DNA from: Gammaproteobacteria bacterium UBA7449
GTDB lineage: Bacteria > Pseudomonadota > Gammaproteobacteria > Pseudomonadales > Pseudohongiellaceae
Reading direction: 5' to 3'
DNA: 64,000 nt
NCBI GenBank assembly: GCA_002477465.1
Contig: DLPV01000019.1
Location: 8,281 to 72,280 of the forward strand
The stretch's first letter is position 1; every line of letters begins with the position of its first letter. This document shows positions 16,921 through 27,151 of this stretch, in pieces. Both the position numbers and the translations under genes were made by a program. The notes below the pieces were generated by a model. It was not told the DNA's origin. It saw nothing but the letters and a program-made list of their open reading frames with translations, and did not search any database.

Positions 16921-19896
16921 TCAGTTGACAAACAGTTCGTCTACCTTGACCTCTTGGACCGTGCCAAACTGCTCCAGTTCCGCCGTATCGATAATCGACA
17001 GGTCGCCAACAATGGAAATGAGCTTGGCTCTGTCCTTCACGTGTTGCTGTTGAAATTGCAGCAGATCTTCCAATTCAGTTTCCTGCAGCTTCTGGTAGTT
17101 GCCGCGACGCGGATCGCCCTCCAGACCCTGTCTTTCCCAGGTGCGGACGGCGCCAATGATTTCGCGGAAGTTCAACTTTGACGTGCGATAGCGATTGAGC
17201 ATGCTGTTGACCGACTCATCGAAACGCTCCGAGGAACTCGGCATGTTGTCGATTAAGTCGATAAATGCCGCCAGCGCATCTGCAGTTTTGTCAGTCTGGG
17301 TGCCGATTGAACCCATGATCAGGTTTTCCGCGTTCACTCGACCGCCGGGGGCATAGCGTGCCGAGGCAGAATAGGCCAGGGCTCGCGCTTCGCGCAGTTC
17401 CTGAAACACCACGCTGGACATGCCGCTGCCGAAGTAGTTGGTATATAGGTTCGCAAGCAAACCGTCTTCCTGATCGTAGACCCCGTCAGCGAATTCGATT
17501 CTGACCTGTGCCTGTGCCGTCTGCTGGTCAACTACCAGCACCTCCGATTCTTCTATAGCACGGGCAGAGCGGAAGCGAAATTCCGGTGTATCTCTGAGCT
17601 CGCCTTCAACCCCGTAGTTGCGACGCAGCGCAGCCACCAGCTCTTCCAGTGGCATGGAGCCTGTATAGGCCAATGTGTGCTTGTAGTTGAGCAGCTCGCT
17701 TGGAGCGTTCAGCAACTCCTCGACCTGGGTATCAAGAATTTCCTGGCCAGTCATTGCTTCCAGCATCGGGGATTCTTCGCCGTAGCGGTTGTACATGAAC
17801 AGCGCCCTGGCAATGGCGGGAGGGGAGCTCTTCTGGTCTTCACGAGACTTGAGAAGAATGCCCTTTAGTTGCTCTAGGGTCTGCTGGTCGGCGCTGGGTG
17901 AGTTAATGAGCTCCATCATCAGGGCAACCGAGTCTTCGAACTGCGAATCCAGACCGCTAACCGAGAATGCCGATGCATTTTCACCGGAGCCAAACCGAAA
18001 CTCCGAACCCATGCGGTACCATTCTTTTTGCAGCTCTTCATTGGACAGGGACTGCGTGCCAGCAACATCCATCAGCGCCGCCGCTAAACCGAGCTTGTTA
18101 TCGGCTTCTGTCCCAACGTCTATGCCGATGGAAAATGTAAAGAGGTCATTAAGTGGATTGGGGGCATAGTAAAGCTCTACCCCGGGTGCAAACTCGACAA
18201 TCCGATAATCGCGGTCCGCCTCCACGAATACCGGCTCTATCTCTTCCACTTCCATGGCCAGCACGCGTTCTGCAAATTCAGACTGTCGAGTCGGGTCAAT
18301 GGTGACCGGATCAATTTGTGGTTTTTCAACCACAGGCACTTCATGTTGCGCATCGACCCGGTACACCGCAACGTAGTCATCACCAAAATATTTGTTAGCC
18401 ACATCCACCACATCTTGCTTGGTGAGTTGCTTCATACGATCGATTTCTGCGATGTGATAATCCCAGTCGGCGCCTTCGATGAACGACTGGCGCATCATCG
18501 TGACACGGGCCGCGTTGAATTCCAGGCTGGCTTTTTCGTTCTTAAGAAAATCATTGATGATGGCCGGAATAATCCATTCTTCGAAATCTCCGGCTTTGAT
18601 GATTTCAATCTGTTGCAGCAGCAGCTGCTCAACTTCTTCAAGGGATTGATCCTGCTTGGGTACGCCGAACAAGCTTTGCGAGCCGTAATCGTTCAGGAAC
18701 ATGGGGGATGAGCCAGCCTGGGACACCAGCTGTTGCTGGTTCAGATTCAGGTTAATCAGACCCGCTGTGCGGTTATCCAGAATCATATCCAGCAGGATCA
18801 AGGCTTCCTTGTCGCTGCTGCCATTAGGCGCGGTGCGAAACGCCAGCTGCACCTGTTCCTCGCCAGGATACTGAACAGTACGACGCTCTGCGCCCTGTAG
18901 GGCAGGTTCCTGCCAGGGACCTACTTCAGGCACAGCTTTGGATTCCCACTCACCAAATTTTTCTGCGATCAGGGCAATAGTTTCGCTGGGGTCTATGTCA
19001 CCACTGATGAAGATGCCCATATTGTTGGGCACGTAATAGGTGTCGAAATAGTTCTGGATATAAACCAGGGATGGGTTCTTGAGATGATCGACGGTACCGA
19101 TAGTTGGCTGCTGTCCATAGGGATGAACTTTGTAGAGCAGCTCATCCAGGGCCGCGCCAATGATGCGACTGCCGTTATCCAGGGTGCGGTTCTTTTCTTC
19201 GTAAACTGTTTCCAGTTCGGTATGAAAGAGTCGAAACACGGGGTCGACAAAACGGTCGGATTCAATCGCCGCCCACTGCTGCAGTCGGTTTGAAGGCAGT
19301 CCTATTTTGTACACGGTTTCTTCATACCAGGTGTGGGCATTCAAGCCGCCGCCACCCATGCTGTTGTAGAGCTTATCGATTTCATTGGGGACGGCGTATT
19401 GGGCCGCGAGTTGGGCCTCGGAGTTGATCTCGGCATAAATCTCGGCGCGACGGGCCGGGTCTGTTTCCTGAAAGTGCTCTTCATAGAGCTCGACAATGCG
19501 GTCCAGGTGCGGCTTCTCCGCCTCATAATCCAATGTGCCCAGATTCTGGTTGCCCTTGAACAGCAAATGTTCGAGATAATGTGCCAGGCCAGTGCCATCT
19601 GCCGGGTCATGTTTGCTGCCGGCTCTCACTGCAATTTCGGCATAGAATCTTGGCTCCTCGTGGTTCTCGGTCAGGAAAATCTGTAGGCCGTTATCCAATT
19701 CGTATATTTGTGCGGCTAGCGGATCTTCAGGGTTCGGGGAATTGATGCGTCGATAACCAGGGCTCTGCTCGACCGCTGCGGGAGTTGCCACGGCAGTGGG
19801 TTCGGGGGCGCTAGTCTGCTCACCACAGGCGGTCAGCAGCAATGTCGCTGCGGCCGCCAAACCCAGTAAAGATTTGGTTCCTGATTTAATGCTCAT
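16921..19896 (-). CDS. M16 family zinc metallopeptidase lipoprotein
   Basis: This 991-residue, two-repeat insulinase-type peptidase has an N-terminal lipobox (LLTACG). The inverted zinc motif HYLEH is at residues 106-110, with the distal glutamate expected in the ELETVYEEKNR segment about 120 residues later. The second half is the inactive homologous M16 domain (PNPLNDLFTFSIGIDVGTEAD onward). M16 enzymes degrade or process peptides; this one should act in the periplasm. It is the first gene of a closely spaced minus-strand set leading into the ABC/PDZ/propeller genes, with a 54-bp gap. Such peptidases also occur alone, so the link is only positional. Confidence 0.93.
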   Translation of the reverse strand: MSIKSGTKSLLGLAAAATLLLTACGEQTSAPEPTAVATPAAVEQSPGYRRINSPNPEDPLAAQIYELDNGLQIFLTENHEEPRFYAEIAVRAGSKHDPADGTGLAHYLEHLLFKGNQNLGTLDYEAEKPHLDRIVELYEEHFQETDPARRAEIYAEINSEAQLAAQYAVPNEIDKLYNSMGGGGLNAHTWYEETVYKIGLPSNRLQQWAAIESDRFVDPVFRLFHTELETVYEEKNRTLDNGSRIIGAALDELLYKVHPYGQQPTIGTVDHLKNPSLVYIQNYFDTYYVPNNMGIFISGDIDPSETIALIAEKFGEWESKAVPEVGPWQEPALQGAERRTVQYPGEEQVQLAFRTAPNGSSDKEALILLDMILDNRTAGLINLNLNQQQLVSQAGSSPMFLNDYGSQSLFGVPKQDQSLEEVEQLLLQQIEIIKAGDFEEWIIPAIINDFLKNEKASLEFNAARVTMMRQSFIEGADWDYHIAEIDRMKQLTKQDVVDVANKYFGDDYVAVYRVDAQHEVPVVEKPQIDPVTIDPTRQSEFAERVLAMEVEEIEPVFVEADRDYRIVEFAPGVELYYAPNPLNDLFTFSIGIDVGTEADNKLGLAAALMDVAGTQSLSNEELQKEWYRMGSEFRFGSGENASAFSVSGLDSQFEDSVALMMELINSPSADQQTLEQLKGILLKSREDQKSSPPAIARALFMYNRYGEESPMLEAMTGQEILDTQVEELLNAPSELLNYKHTLAYTGSMPLEELVAALRRNYGVEGELRDTPEFRFRSARAIEESEVLVVDQQTAQAQVRIEFADGVYDQEDGLLANLYTNYFGSGMSSVVFQELREARALAYSASARYAPGGRVNAENLIMGSIGTQTDKTADALAAFIDLIDNMPSSSERFDESVNSMLNRYRTSKLNFREIIGAVRTWERQGLEGDPRRGNYQKLQETELEDLLQFQQQHVKDRAKLISIVGDLSIIDTAELEQFGTVQEVKVDELFVN

Positions 19897-20046
19897 GAAT
19901 ACTCCTTCAATGTTCCTGATTACGCAGACTAATTCGCAGTCACAATTTAACCCGTCTAGGCAACCGAATTACGAACGGGTGCTCCAGTTATTGTCCAGAA
20001 GGACACTACGTCCTTTTTTCTAGCGTCCATCCATTGCCCTCAGTTG

Positions 20047-20754
20047 CTACTGCTCAGCCTCATTCATTGACTGGGTGGTCAACAGACCCGATAGAATCTG
20101 ACCCAGAAATCTTTCCGCTTCCCGCAATTGTGCCTCATCCAAGCGAGCGGCGATTTCTGTGCGGGCATTCATCAGCGCCTGAAGCTGGCGCTGCGACTCG
20201 TCCACCGCATCACGATTGGATGCCTGAATCTGCTCCTGACCCGCGCCCATATGCTGCATCAGGACTTCCAGCACGACTTCCCGATTTGCCTCGGTGAGTC
20301 CGCCAGCGACGCGAGCCAGCTGCAGGGTGAAGTTGTTGCGCAATTGGCGCTGCTGATAGGTAGCCTCGTAGCGATCGAATTCCGCCAACTCCTCGGCACT
20401 CATTATCGCCGCCAGCTGTTCTCGCAGGTAAGCTGCGGAGGCGATTTCTTCCAAATCGACCGCAGAGGCTCGGCCGGCGCTGCGGTCTCTGCTTGCCGTG
20501 GTCCTCTCAACAAATACGGCGGTAATGGCAGAATCGATCTCTGCCCGGCGCTCAGTGCTGGTTTCCAGACTCTCTATAAAGCTGCCGTAGCGCACCCTGG
20601 CCTGCATTTGGGCCATCTGTTCTTCTACGTTATCGGTATACCCCGGCGGACGGGTGCCTTGGGCTAGAGCCGACTGGCTGAGCAGCAGTAGCAGGCAGAA
20701 TTGCAGCATCAGGCCTGGAAAAGGCAGCAATCGGCGCATGAAAGGGGGCTCCAA
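20047..20754 (-). CDS. Exported helical protein with an internal duplication
   Basis: This 235-residue protein has a signal peptide (cleavage near SALAQG, residue ~32) and is otherwise predicted helical. Two halves look related. Residues ~55-140 (YGSFIESLETSTERRAEIDSAI, ending LAAIMSAEELAEFDRYEA) align loosely with ~150-225 (RVAGGLTEANREVVLEVLMQ, ending IAARLDEAQLREAERFLGQ). The same unit recurs in the protein encoded at 26098-26940. The pattern of paired helices with an LT/LS start recalls Spy/CpxP-like periplasmic proteins, but this is a weak comparison. An inner ATG five codons later is an alternative start. Confidence 0.6.
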   Translation of the reverse strand: MEPPFMRRLLPFPGLMLQFCLLLLLSQSALAQGTRPPGYTDNVEEQMAQMQARVRYGSFIESLETSTERRAEIDSAITAVFVERTTASRDRSAGRASAVDLEEIASAAYLREQLAAIMSAEELAEFDRYEATYQQRQLRNNFTLQLARVAGGLTEANREVVLEVLMQHMGAGQEQIQASNRDAVDESQRQLQALMNARTEIAARLDEAQLREAERFLGQILSGLLTTQSMNEAEQ

Positions 20755-21019
20755 AAACCGTCTATGGTAAGGAAATTTGGGCCAAAATCATATTGTTATC
20801 CCCGCGCTGTGGGTGCAATTGAACGCGGCTGGGCAGGTGCTGCAAGCGGTTCCGGGTCACTGATCAGAGGCTAGCGGCACCGGAGCCCTTGGTGTCAGGC
20901 TGCGGGCGGCAGGTTCCCGTCAATAAATTGGTGCCAGTCAATCACTTCTGAAAGGCCAGGCCTGCTGCTGAATAAATTTCGAGGAGCAGCTATTCTAACT
21001 GTTACTCCGACTGCTGCTC

Positions 21020-22834
21020 ATGCTCGCTGAAATGAGAATTTGGAGTTGGCAGTCAATCACACAAAGAGCAAAGCCTTTGGGCCTGAATAAATCACATCTC
21101 ACGGAAAGCGTGGAGGATTTTCGCGAACGCCTCAGCCACAGCGACGCTTTGCCGCAGCTGGTTTCCCTCGGCGTGATCTCCGGAATCCTCGCGGCTCTCA
21201 TCATTGTGGGCTTTCGCTGGTTGTTCGAGACACCTTTATTAATATCCATGGGCGACAGTGAAGGCTTCGAATCGCTAACGCGGCCTGCGCGCTTTCTGCT
21301 GCCGTGCCTGGGAGCTATTGGTTTGGGGCTAGTCTTCAACACGGTTGATCCGGCAACCATGCGAGTGAGTGTGTCCCACGTGCTGGAGCGCCTGCATAAC
21401 AACAATGGCGCGCTGCCGTTTCGCAATATTGTGGTGTAATTCTGTGGCGGGGTGATTGCGTTACTGTCAGGGCAGAGCGTGGGCCGCGAGGGCCCCTGTG
21501 TGCACCTTGGTGCGGGTACAGCTTCCCAGCTGGGACAATGGCTCGGTTTACCGCGAAACAGCCTGCGGACCCTGGTTGCCTGTGGTGCGGCTGCCGGCAT
21601 CTCTGCCTCATTCAACACACCCATGGCCGGCGTGATATTCGCTATGGAAGTGATTTTGATGGAGCACACCATTGCCGGGTTCATCCCGGTGATTGTGGCT
21701 TCTGTGCTGGGTGCTGTAATCAGTCAGCTGGTGTTTGGTAGCGATATCAGTTTTGATGTGGACGCCCGAATCGGGTTTGAGGTCGCCGTCATCCCTTACA
21801 TGCTAGTGGCGGGGCTGATTTTCGGGATTGCCGCAGTCGCCTTTACCCAGCTGCATATGTTGTTCTTCCGCCTGCATCGCTATTGGCTGTTGCTGCGTTT
21901 CACCGTGATCGGTGCGGTGGCAGGCTTGATCGCGGTTTTCGTGCCAGAAATTATGGGCACCGGATATGACACCCTGGCCGATGCGCTGAACGGTGTACTC
22001 ACGCTTGAGATTTTGTTGCTTGTGGTGCTGGCAAAGCTGGCCGTAACGGCGCTCGCCACAGGTCTGGGTATGTTTGGCGGTTTGATCGGTCCATCGCTGG
22101 TAATCGGGGGATGTCTCGGTGGGGCGCTAGGATTAATTGGCGGTGACCTCATGCCAGTTGCTATCGATCCGAAGTTTTCAGTGCTGCTGGGTATGGTTGC
22201 CATGATGGGCGCAGTGCTGAATGCACCCATGGCAGCGCTGGTGGCCACCCTGGAGCTAAGCCATTCGCCGGAGATGATTTTCCCCAGTATGCTCACTGTG
22301 GTCGTAGCTTGTCTCACATTAAAGCAGGGGTTTGGTTCCGAAGGCGTATTCACTGAACAATTGCGGCACCATGGGCACGATATACTGAGCGATCATAGCA
22401 AGGGGTTTCTGAGCCGGGTCGGGGTTGCCAGTGTCATGAATAAATCCTTTGTCATTTGCGATCCCGACCTGAGTCTGGGACAGGCCAAAGCATTGGCCAG
22501 TCAGCCCCCCATTTGGCTGTTGGTGAAAGGCACAGACGCAGACACAGATACAGATACACTGCAGCTGATGCCAACGGCGGAACTCGCGCGCTGGCTGGAA
22601 TCCGCGGAGCTTGGCGAGATGGAAGCCACTGACCGATTGCAGTTCTCAGAGATGAACCTGGCGAGTTATGCCAGTGTAGAGATAGATTCCCTGGCCAGCC
22701 TGCACGAAGCCAGTAACAGGCTGCGCAGTGCAGAGGCTGAAGCGCTGGTAGTGGTGCCCGTGATTAAGTCGGAAGCTAAGCCCGTACTTGGCGTGATCAC
22801 CAAAACCAACATACTCAACTATTATGGCATGTAA
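21020..22834 (+). pseudogene. ClC family chloride channel gene interrupted by an in-frame TAA
   Basis: One reading frame of 605 codons encodes a ClC-type anion channel/antiporter but has a TAA at 21437-21439, codon 140. Homology continues in the same frame directly across it: RNIVV, stop, then FCGGVIALLSGQSVGREGP. Downstream the gating-glutamate motif GREGP, the segment ACGAAAGISASFNTPMAGV, the selectivity-filter region GGLIGPSLVIGG and a degenerate CBS-pair-like tail (residues ~470-600) are intact. The first fragment alone (139 residues) lacks the pore; the second could start at GTG 21452 but would lack the first helices. CAA or AAA to TAA is the simplest change. It could be a true pseudogene, readthrough, or a base error. 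Confidence 0.85.
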
Positions 22835-22931
22835 GATTTGTGATGAGAGCTACGCCAGTGCGCTTTGAAGCTCAGTGACTTTTTGACCCACTCCTCTTCA
22901 TCACAAAATACTATCAAAAGGAAAACACCAA

Positions 22932-24593
22932 ATGGCAGGAAACCTGATTGTGCGGCAGCTGCTAGCCGTCGCTAGCCTGATGACTTTAAGTCTGGCCCAT
23001 GGCCAGGCTGCGGATGATATGTCCCGTTATGACCAGGCCACAGACCTGGCGCGCCTGGCAGAGCTTGAGAATGAACGTATGCACTACAAACTACTGCGTT
23101 CCGGGATGCAGGCGCCGGGTGCACTGTGGGCGGGGTTGGATGCCGAGATAGACGGACTACCAGAGAATCGCTACCGGGAGCTTGAGTCTCTGGTGTTGGA
23201 AAGTAATGTGGAGTCCCTGCAGCAGTCGGTGGTTTCGGGTGACATGAGCTATGAAGAGCTGACTCTGTTTTACCTAGCCAGGATTCGCGAATCGGAAAAT
23301 GATCCGGCACGTTATTTGAACGCCGTGATCAGTCTGAATCCTGCCGCCGTAAACAGGGCTCGGGAATTGGATGCTGAAAGGCTTGCAAATCCAGATTCGG
23401 AGCGGGATCCAGTTTTCGGCATGCCGGTATTGCTCAAAGACAACATCAATGTCGCCGGCATGCCCACCACAGCCGGTGCTGTGGCGCTACAAAACAATCT
23501 CGCGGGCAATGCCTTTATCACCGAGCGTCTGCTGGAAAAGGGGGCGATTATTCTGGGCAAGGCGAACCTGAGTGAGTGGGCCTACTTCTTTTGTGACGAT
23601 TGCCCATCTGGCTGGAGCGCCATGGGTGGTCAGACTCTTAATCCCTATGGTCGCCTGCAGTTTGGAACAGGCGGCTCCAGTTCTGGCAGCGGTGCCTCCA
23701 TGGCGGCTAACTATGCAGCCCTGGCGATAGGATCGGAAACCTCAGGTTCGATATTATCCCCATCCAGTGCCAATTCTCTGGTCGGGCTTAAACCCACCAC
23801 GGGGAGCCTGAGTCGCAGCGGTGTCGTGCCTATCTCCGCGACTCTGGATACTACGGGGCCAATGGTCAGGTCTGTTGCGGATGCGGTGGTTTTGTTCAAT
23901 GCCATGGCCGGATATGACGAGGACGATACCGCCATGCCACTGATCAGTGATGATCTCCAGCTGGTCTACCGCGATGAGCCTCTGGCTGAGGTGCGTTTGG
24001 GGGCGCCGGAATCATTTGTAGATAATGAGTTTTTTACAGGCGCGCTCGGGGTATTGTCGGCAGCCGAAGCAGCTATTGTCGAAATAACTCTGCCCGAACT
24101 GGATTTTGATGGCTTCGGTACGCTGCTGGGCAGAGAAATGGTGAGAGACCTGGCACTTTACCTGAGGAACCATGCCTCACCAATGGTAATGATAGATTCT
24201 GTTGACGAACTGCAGGCGTTTAATCAGCAGCGCCCTGATATTCGAATGCCATACGGTCAGGCCGAAGTGGATCGCATGGCGGAGCTTGATGTCAGCGCCG
24301 ATGCTTTAGAGGAGTTGCGAGATAATTTGCAGAGTACAGCAAGGGCTGCGATGGAAGCGCTGTTTGCAAGCAATGGGCTGGATGTGATGCTGACCCTCAA
24401 CAACCGCAATGCGGGTTTCGCCGCGCTGGCCAACTATCCGGCCCTGACTGTGCCCATGGGCTATCAGGAAAACGGCAGGCCGGTTGGCCTGACTTTCATC
24501 GCACCACCATTTCAGGAGCAGTTGCTTATTGATGTGGGTGCCAGGTTTGAGAGCTTGACGAGGGCGCGCAGATTACCGGCGGGATACGAGTAA
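22932..24593 (+). CDS. Exported amidase (amidase signature family)
   Basis: This 553-residue amidase-signature hydrolase cleaves C-N amide bonds with a Ser-cisSer-Lys triad. The catalytic lysine lies in LLKDNIN (K169), the glycine/serine-rich motif GTGGSSSGSG at 245-254 carries the cis-serine, and GSETSGSI at 268-275 carries the nucleophile (S273). A Sec signal (cleavage near AHGQA, residue ~25) places it outside the cytoplasm, so it is not the GatA subunit. Substrates could be peptides or other amides. An AAGGA lies about 8-12 bp before the ATG. It stands alone between the ClC gene and the DAACS symporter on the same strand. Confidence 0.92.
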   Translation: MAGNLIVRQLLAVASLMTLSLAHGQAADDMSRYDQATDLARLAELENERMHYKLLRSGMQAPGALWAGLDAEIDGLPENRYRELESLVLESNVESLQQSVVSGDMSYEELTLFYLARIRESENDPARYLNAVISLNPAAVNRARELDAERLANPDSERDPVFGMPVLLKDNINVAGMPTTAGAVALQNNLAGNAFITERLLEKGAIILGKANLSEWAYFFCDDCPSGWSAMGGQTLNPYGRLQFGTGGSSSGSGASMAANYAALAIGSETSGSILSPSSANSLVGLKPTTGSLSRSGVVPISATLDTTGPMVRSVADAVVLFNAMAGYDEDDTAMPLISDDLQLVYRDEPLAEVRLGAPESFVDNEFFTGALGVLSAAEAAIVEITLPELDFDGFGTLLGREMVRDLALYLRNHASPMVMIDSVDELQAFNQQRPDIRMPYGQAEVDRMAELDVSADALEELRDNLQSTARAAMEALFASNGLDVMLTLNNRNAGFAALANYPALTVPMGYQENGRPVGLTFIAPPFQEQLLIDVGARFESLTRARRLPAGYE

Positions 24594-24796
24594 ATTTGCC
24601 GCTTGCACTGGGTGAGGCAGGCAGTGATTGTTTCTTATCGGCCTGAGATGTGAGAGTCTTTTGACGCCGACTAGCGCAACTTTGATTAATTTTTGCGCGC
24701 AAGGACAACTTGTCCACTTGATTGCGGTGGGCCACGACTCGAGAGATCACAATAATTGATCCTCGTTGAGTTAACCTGAATAACAATGAGGTTGAT

Positions 24797-26071
24797 ATGA
24801 GTGACAATGCGAAAGGGTTTTCCCTGGGGGTGAGTTGGTTTGAGATTGCCCTGTGGAAGCGCATCCTCACCGCCATGGTTGTCGGTGCAATCCTGGGCTC
24901 TATCTGGGGGCCTGGCGCCGAGAGCATTGGCTGGATTGGTGACCTGTTTATCCGCCTGATTCGCATGATCGTGGTGCCTCTGGTGTTTGTCACCATCGTG
25001 TCAGGCGTGGTTTCCATGGGAGATCCGTCGAAACTCGGCTCTCTTGGTGCCAAGACCCTGATCCTCTACATGCTGACGACCCTCATTGCGATTACAATCG
25101 GGCTTGTCCTGGCGGCGATAATCCAGCCGGGAGTTGGTGTCGATCTCACAGGTGCACCGGCGTCTGCCCTACAGGAAACCATTCCGCTCTCCGAGCGCTT
25201 AATTTCAATCGTGCCCGAGAACCCGTTTGCGGCACTGGCGGAAGGGAATATTCTCGCCATTATCTTTTTCGCCATCCTGATAGGGGTGAGCCTGCTATCG
25301 ATTGGCGAGCAAGGCAAACCCGTCGCGGACTTCATGGATGCCTCGAGTGAAGTGGTGCTGCGGATTACGCACTGGATCATGGAAATTGCACCGTTTGGCG
25401 TACTGGCGCTAATTGCGCGGGTGACTGGCGCCCAGGGCTTTGAGTCACTGCTAAGTGCTGTTGTGCTCGCCGTTACGGTGCTACTGGCTTGCGCAGCTCA
25501 CCTGATCATCATGCATGGTGTGATTATCATGCACTTTATGCTGAAGCTCTCTCCGGTCATGTTTTTTCGCGGCGCCAGGGATGCGATGCTGGTGGCGTTT
25601 TCGACTTCATCCAGTGCGGCGACGCTGCCGGTTTCCATGTCGGTGGCAGAAGAGAATCTTGGCGTGAAACCGCTGGTTGCCTCTACTGTGTTGCCACTGG
25701 GGGCTACCATTAACATGGACGGAACGGCACTCTACGTGGGTATCGTCTCTGTGTTTGCGGCACAGTCTTTTGGAATAGACCTGACTCTTATGGACTACCT
25801 GATCATGGCAGGTACGACAACGCTTGTTTCGGTGGGCACGGCGGCAGTGCCCAGTGCATCCTTGTTTCTGATGGCAGCGGTCATGGCAACCATTGGTATG
25901 ACGCCAGATCAGATTGCGGTCACGGTGGGATTCATTTTTATCATCGACAGGCCGTTGGATATGCTTCGAACAGTGGTCAATATTGCGGGCGATCTCAGCG
26001 TTTCTACAGCGGTTGCTAATTGGGAAGGCGAGTTTGACCGCGAAATTTTCGACCGGCCGCTGAAATACTGA
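24797..26071 (+). CDS. Dicarboxylate/amino acid:cation symporter (DAACS)
   Basis: This 424-residue inner-membrane symporter takes up glutamate, aspartate or C4-dicarboxylates with Na+ or H+. The DAACS hallmarks are present: the serine-rich hairpin AFSTSSSAATLPVSM around residue 275, the NMDGTALY motif near 310 and DRPLDMLRTVVNIAGD near 390. The start ATG follows AGGTTGAT closely. Substrate choice between amino acid and dicarboxylate cannot be made from the motifs alone. Its stop is 26 bp from the end of a convergent gene. Confidence 0.95.
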   Translation: MSDNAKGFSLGVSWFEIALWKRILTAMVVGAILGSIWGPGAESIGWIGDLFIRLIRMIVVPLVFVTIVSGVVSMGDPSKLGSLGAKTLILYMLTTLIAITIGLVLAAIIQPGVGVDLTGAPASALQETIPLSERLISIVPENPFAALAEGNILAIIFFAILIGVSLLSIGEQGKPVADFMDASSEVVLRITHWIMEIAPFGVLALIARVTGAQGFESLLSAVVLAVTVLLACAAHLIIMHGVIIMHFMLKLSPVMFFRGARDAMLVAFSTSSSAATLPVSMSVAEENLGVKPLVASTVLPLGATINMDGTALYVGIVSVFAAQSFGIDLTLMDYLIMAGTTTLVSVGTAAVPSASLFLMAAVMATIGMTPDQIAVTVGFIFIIDRPLDMLRTVVNIAGDLSVSTAVANWEGEFDREIFDRPLKY

Positions 26072-26097
26072 TCGATATCGGCGAATCTGTTTAGCAA

Positions 26098-26940
26098 TCA
26101 GTTAGGCTGGTCATCTGGCGTCACCATTTCGATAATTCGAGTCTCGATTTGGCCATTGGCGTCAGTGGTTGTAGTTTCATTTACACGGACAGGGCCCCGT
26201 GCCGAGCCGCTAATAAATGATGTGCTGGTAGTGCGTCGCTGTTCTCGCTGCTCTTCCTGAAACGATTCAAACGCCGCCATTTCATTGTCATCCAACACAT
26301 AGGACAAAGCCTCGACCTGCGCGTCTGGCGAGCTGATAGCTAACATCTCCCTGCGCAGTTCCCGACGACCTTGCTGATTGCCTGCGTTCTGAGCAATTAA
26401 TTCCCTGCGTTGCTGGTCCTGGTCGGTCATCATATTGATCAGGGCATCTACGATAACCTCCTTGCGTCCTTCGCTGACATCCAGCGCAGACAGAAACTCG
26501 CCATAACGACCCTGCATCGACATAACCTGTCGCATTTCCTCAGGGTCGAGCCTGCTCAGCTGCTCAGATATCTCGTAACGAGATGGTGTCCGCTCTGCTT
26601 CCTGCACTACCTCTCTGATGACACGTTCCCTGATCTCCTGCTCCATGAGATAAACGTCGGGGTTGATCTGTTCTCGCGCCAGTTCCAGTTCATCGTTCAG
26701 ACCCCGCATGGCTTCTTGAGCGGAAACCAGCTCGCGCCCCATCTCTGCGAGTCGGGATTCGTAGTCGACACGTTCCTGCGCTGTGCTATCTAGTTCTGCC
26801 TGCAGGTCACTGACAAAGGATTCATAACTGGCGATCTGCTCGGCCTGCAGGCTCACGTGCGAGTAGAGTTGAAAGGCAGCAAATGCTGAAGCCGAGAGCA
26901 GCAGGGTTGCAGATATGGACAGGATCTTGGTGGAATTCAT
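26098..26940 (-). CDS. Membrane-anchored coiled-coil protein related to the 20047-20754 product
   Basis: This 280-residue protein has one N-terminal hydrophobic helix (residues ~5-25) serving as signal or anchor, and then a long coiled coil (~30-110) rich in E, Q and R. A helical unit at ~140-225 follows (MQGRYGEFLSALDVSEGRKE through YVLDDNEMAAFESFQEEQRE). A low-complexity Thr-rich tail ends the protein. The helical unit matches the duplicated unit in the protein encoded at 20047-20754 in spacing and key residues (RYG.F...L, S..R...I, L...E...F). No known domain was recognised. It is probably periplasmic. Confidence 0.65.
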   Translation of the reverse strand: MNSTKILSISATLLLSASAFAAFQLYSHVSLQAEQIASYESFVSDLQAELDSTAQERVDYESRLAEMGRELVSAQEAMRGLNDELELAREQINPDVYLMEQEIRERVIREVVQEAERTPSRYEISEQLSRLDPEEMRQVMSMQGRYGEFLSALDVSEGRKEVIVDALINMMTDQDQQRRELIAQNAGNQQGRRELRREMLAISSPDAQVEALSYVLDDNEMAAFESFQEEQREQRRTTSTSFISGSARGPVRVNETTTTDANGQIETRIIEMVTPDDQPN

Positions 26941-27151
26941 GCCGTGATCTTCTGTATCTGGTTTATCAAGTCAATGGGTGTTCGGATTCTGGGATGAGTA
27001 ACCGCAAGCACCGAAAATGAAACGCAAACCCTCGGAGTCTAATTGACAGCAGGCCCACTCTCCCACATTGACGGCAATTGTAACCCTTTGCCAGTGCAAT
27101 CACCGCTCCAGTAAACATCCAGAACTCACCGCTCGTCTCCTGCGATGCTGC

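Noticed and set aside
20995..21684. Antisense 229-codon frame across the ClC gene
   Set aside because: It is low-complexity, arginine- and serine-rich and mirrors a gene with clear ClC homology on the other strand.
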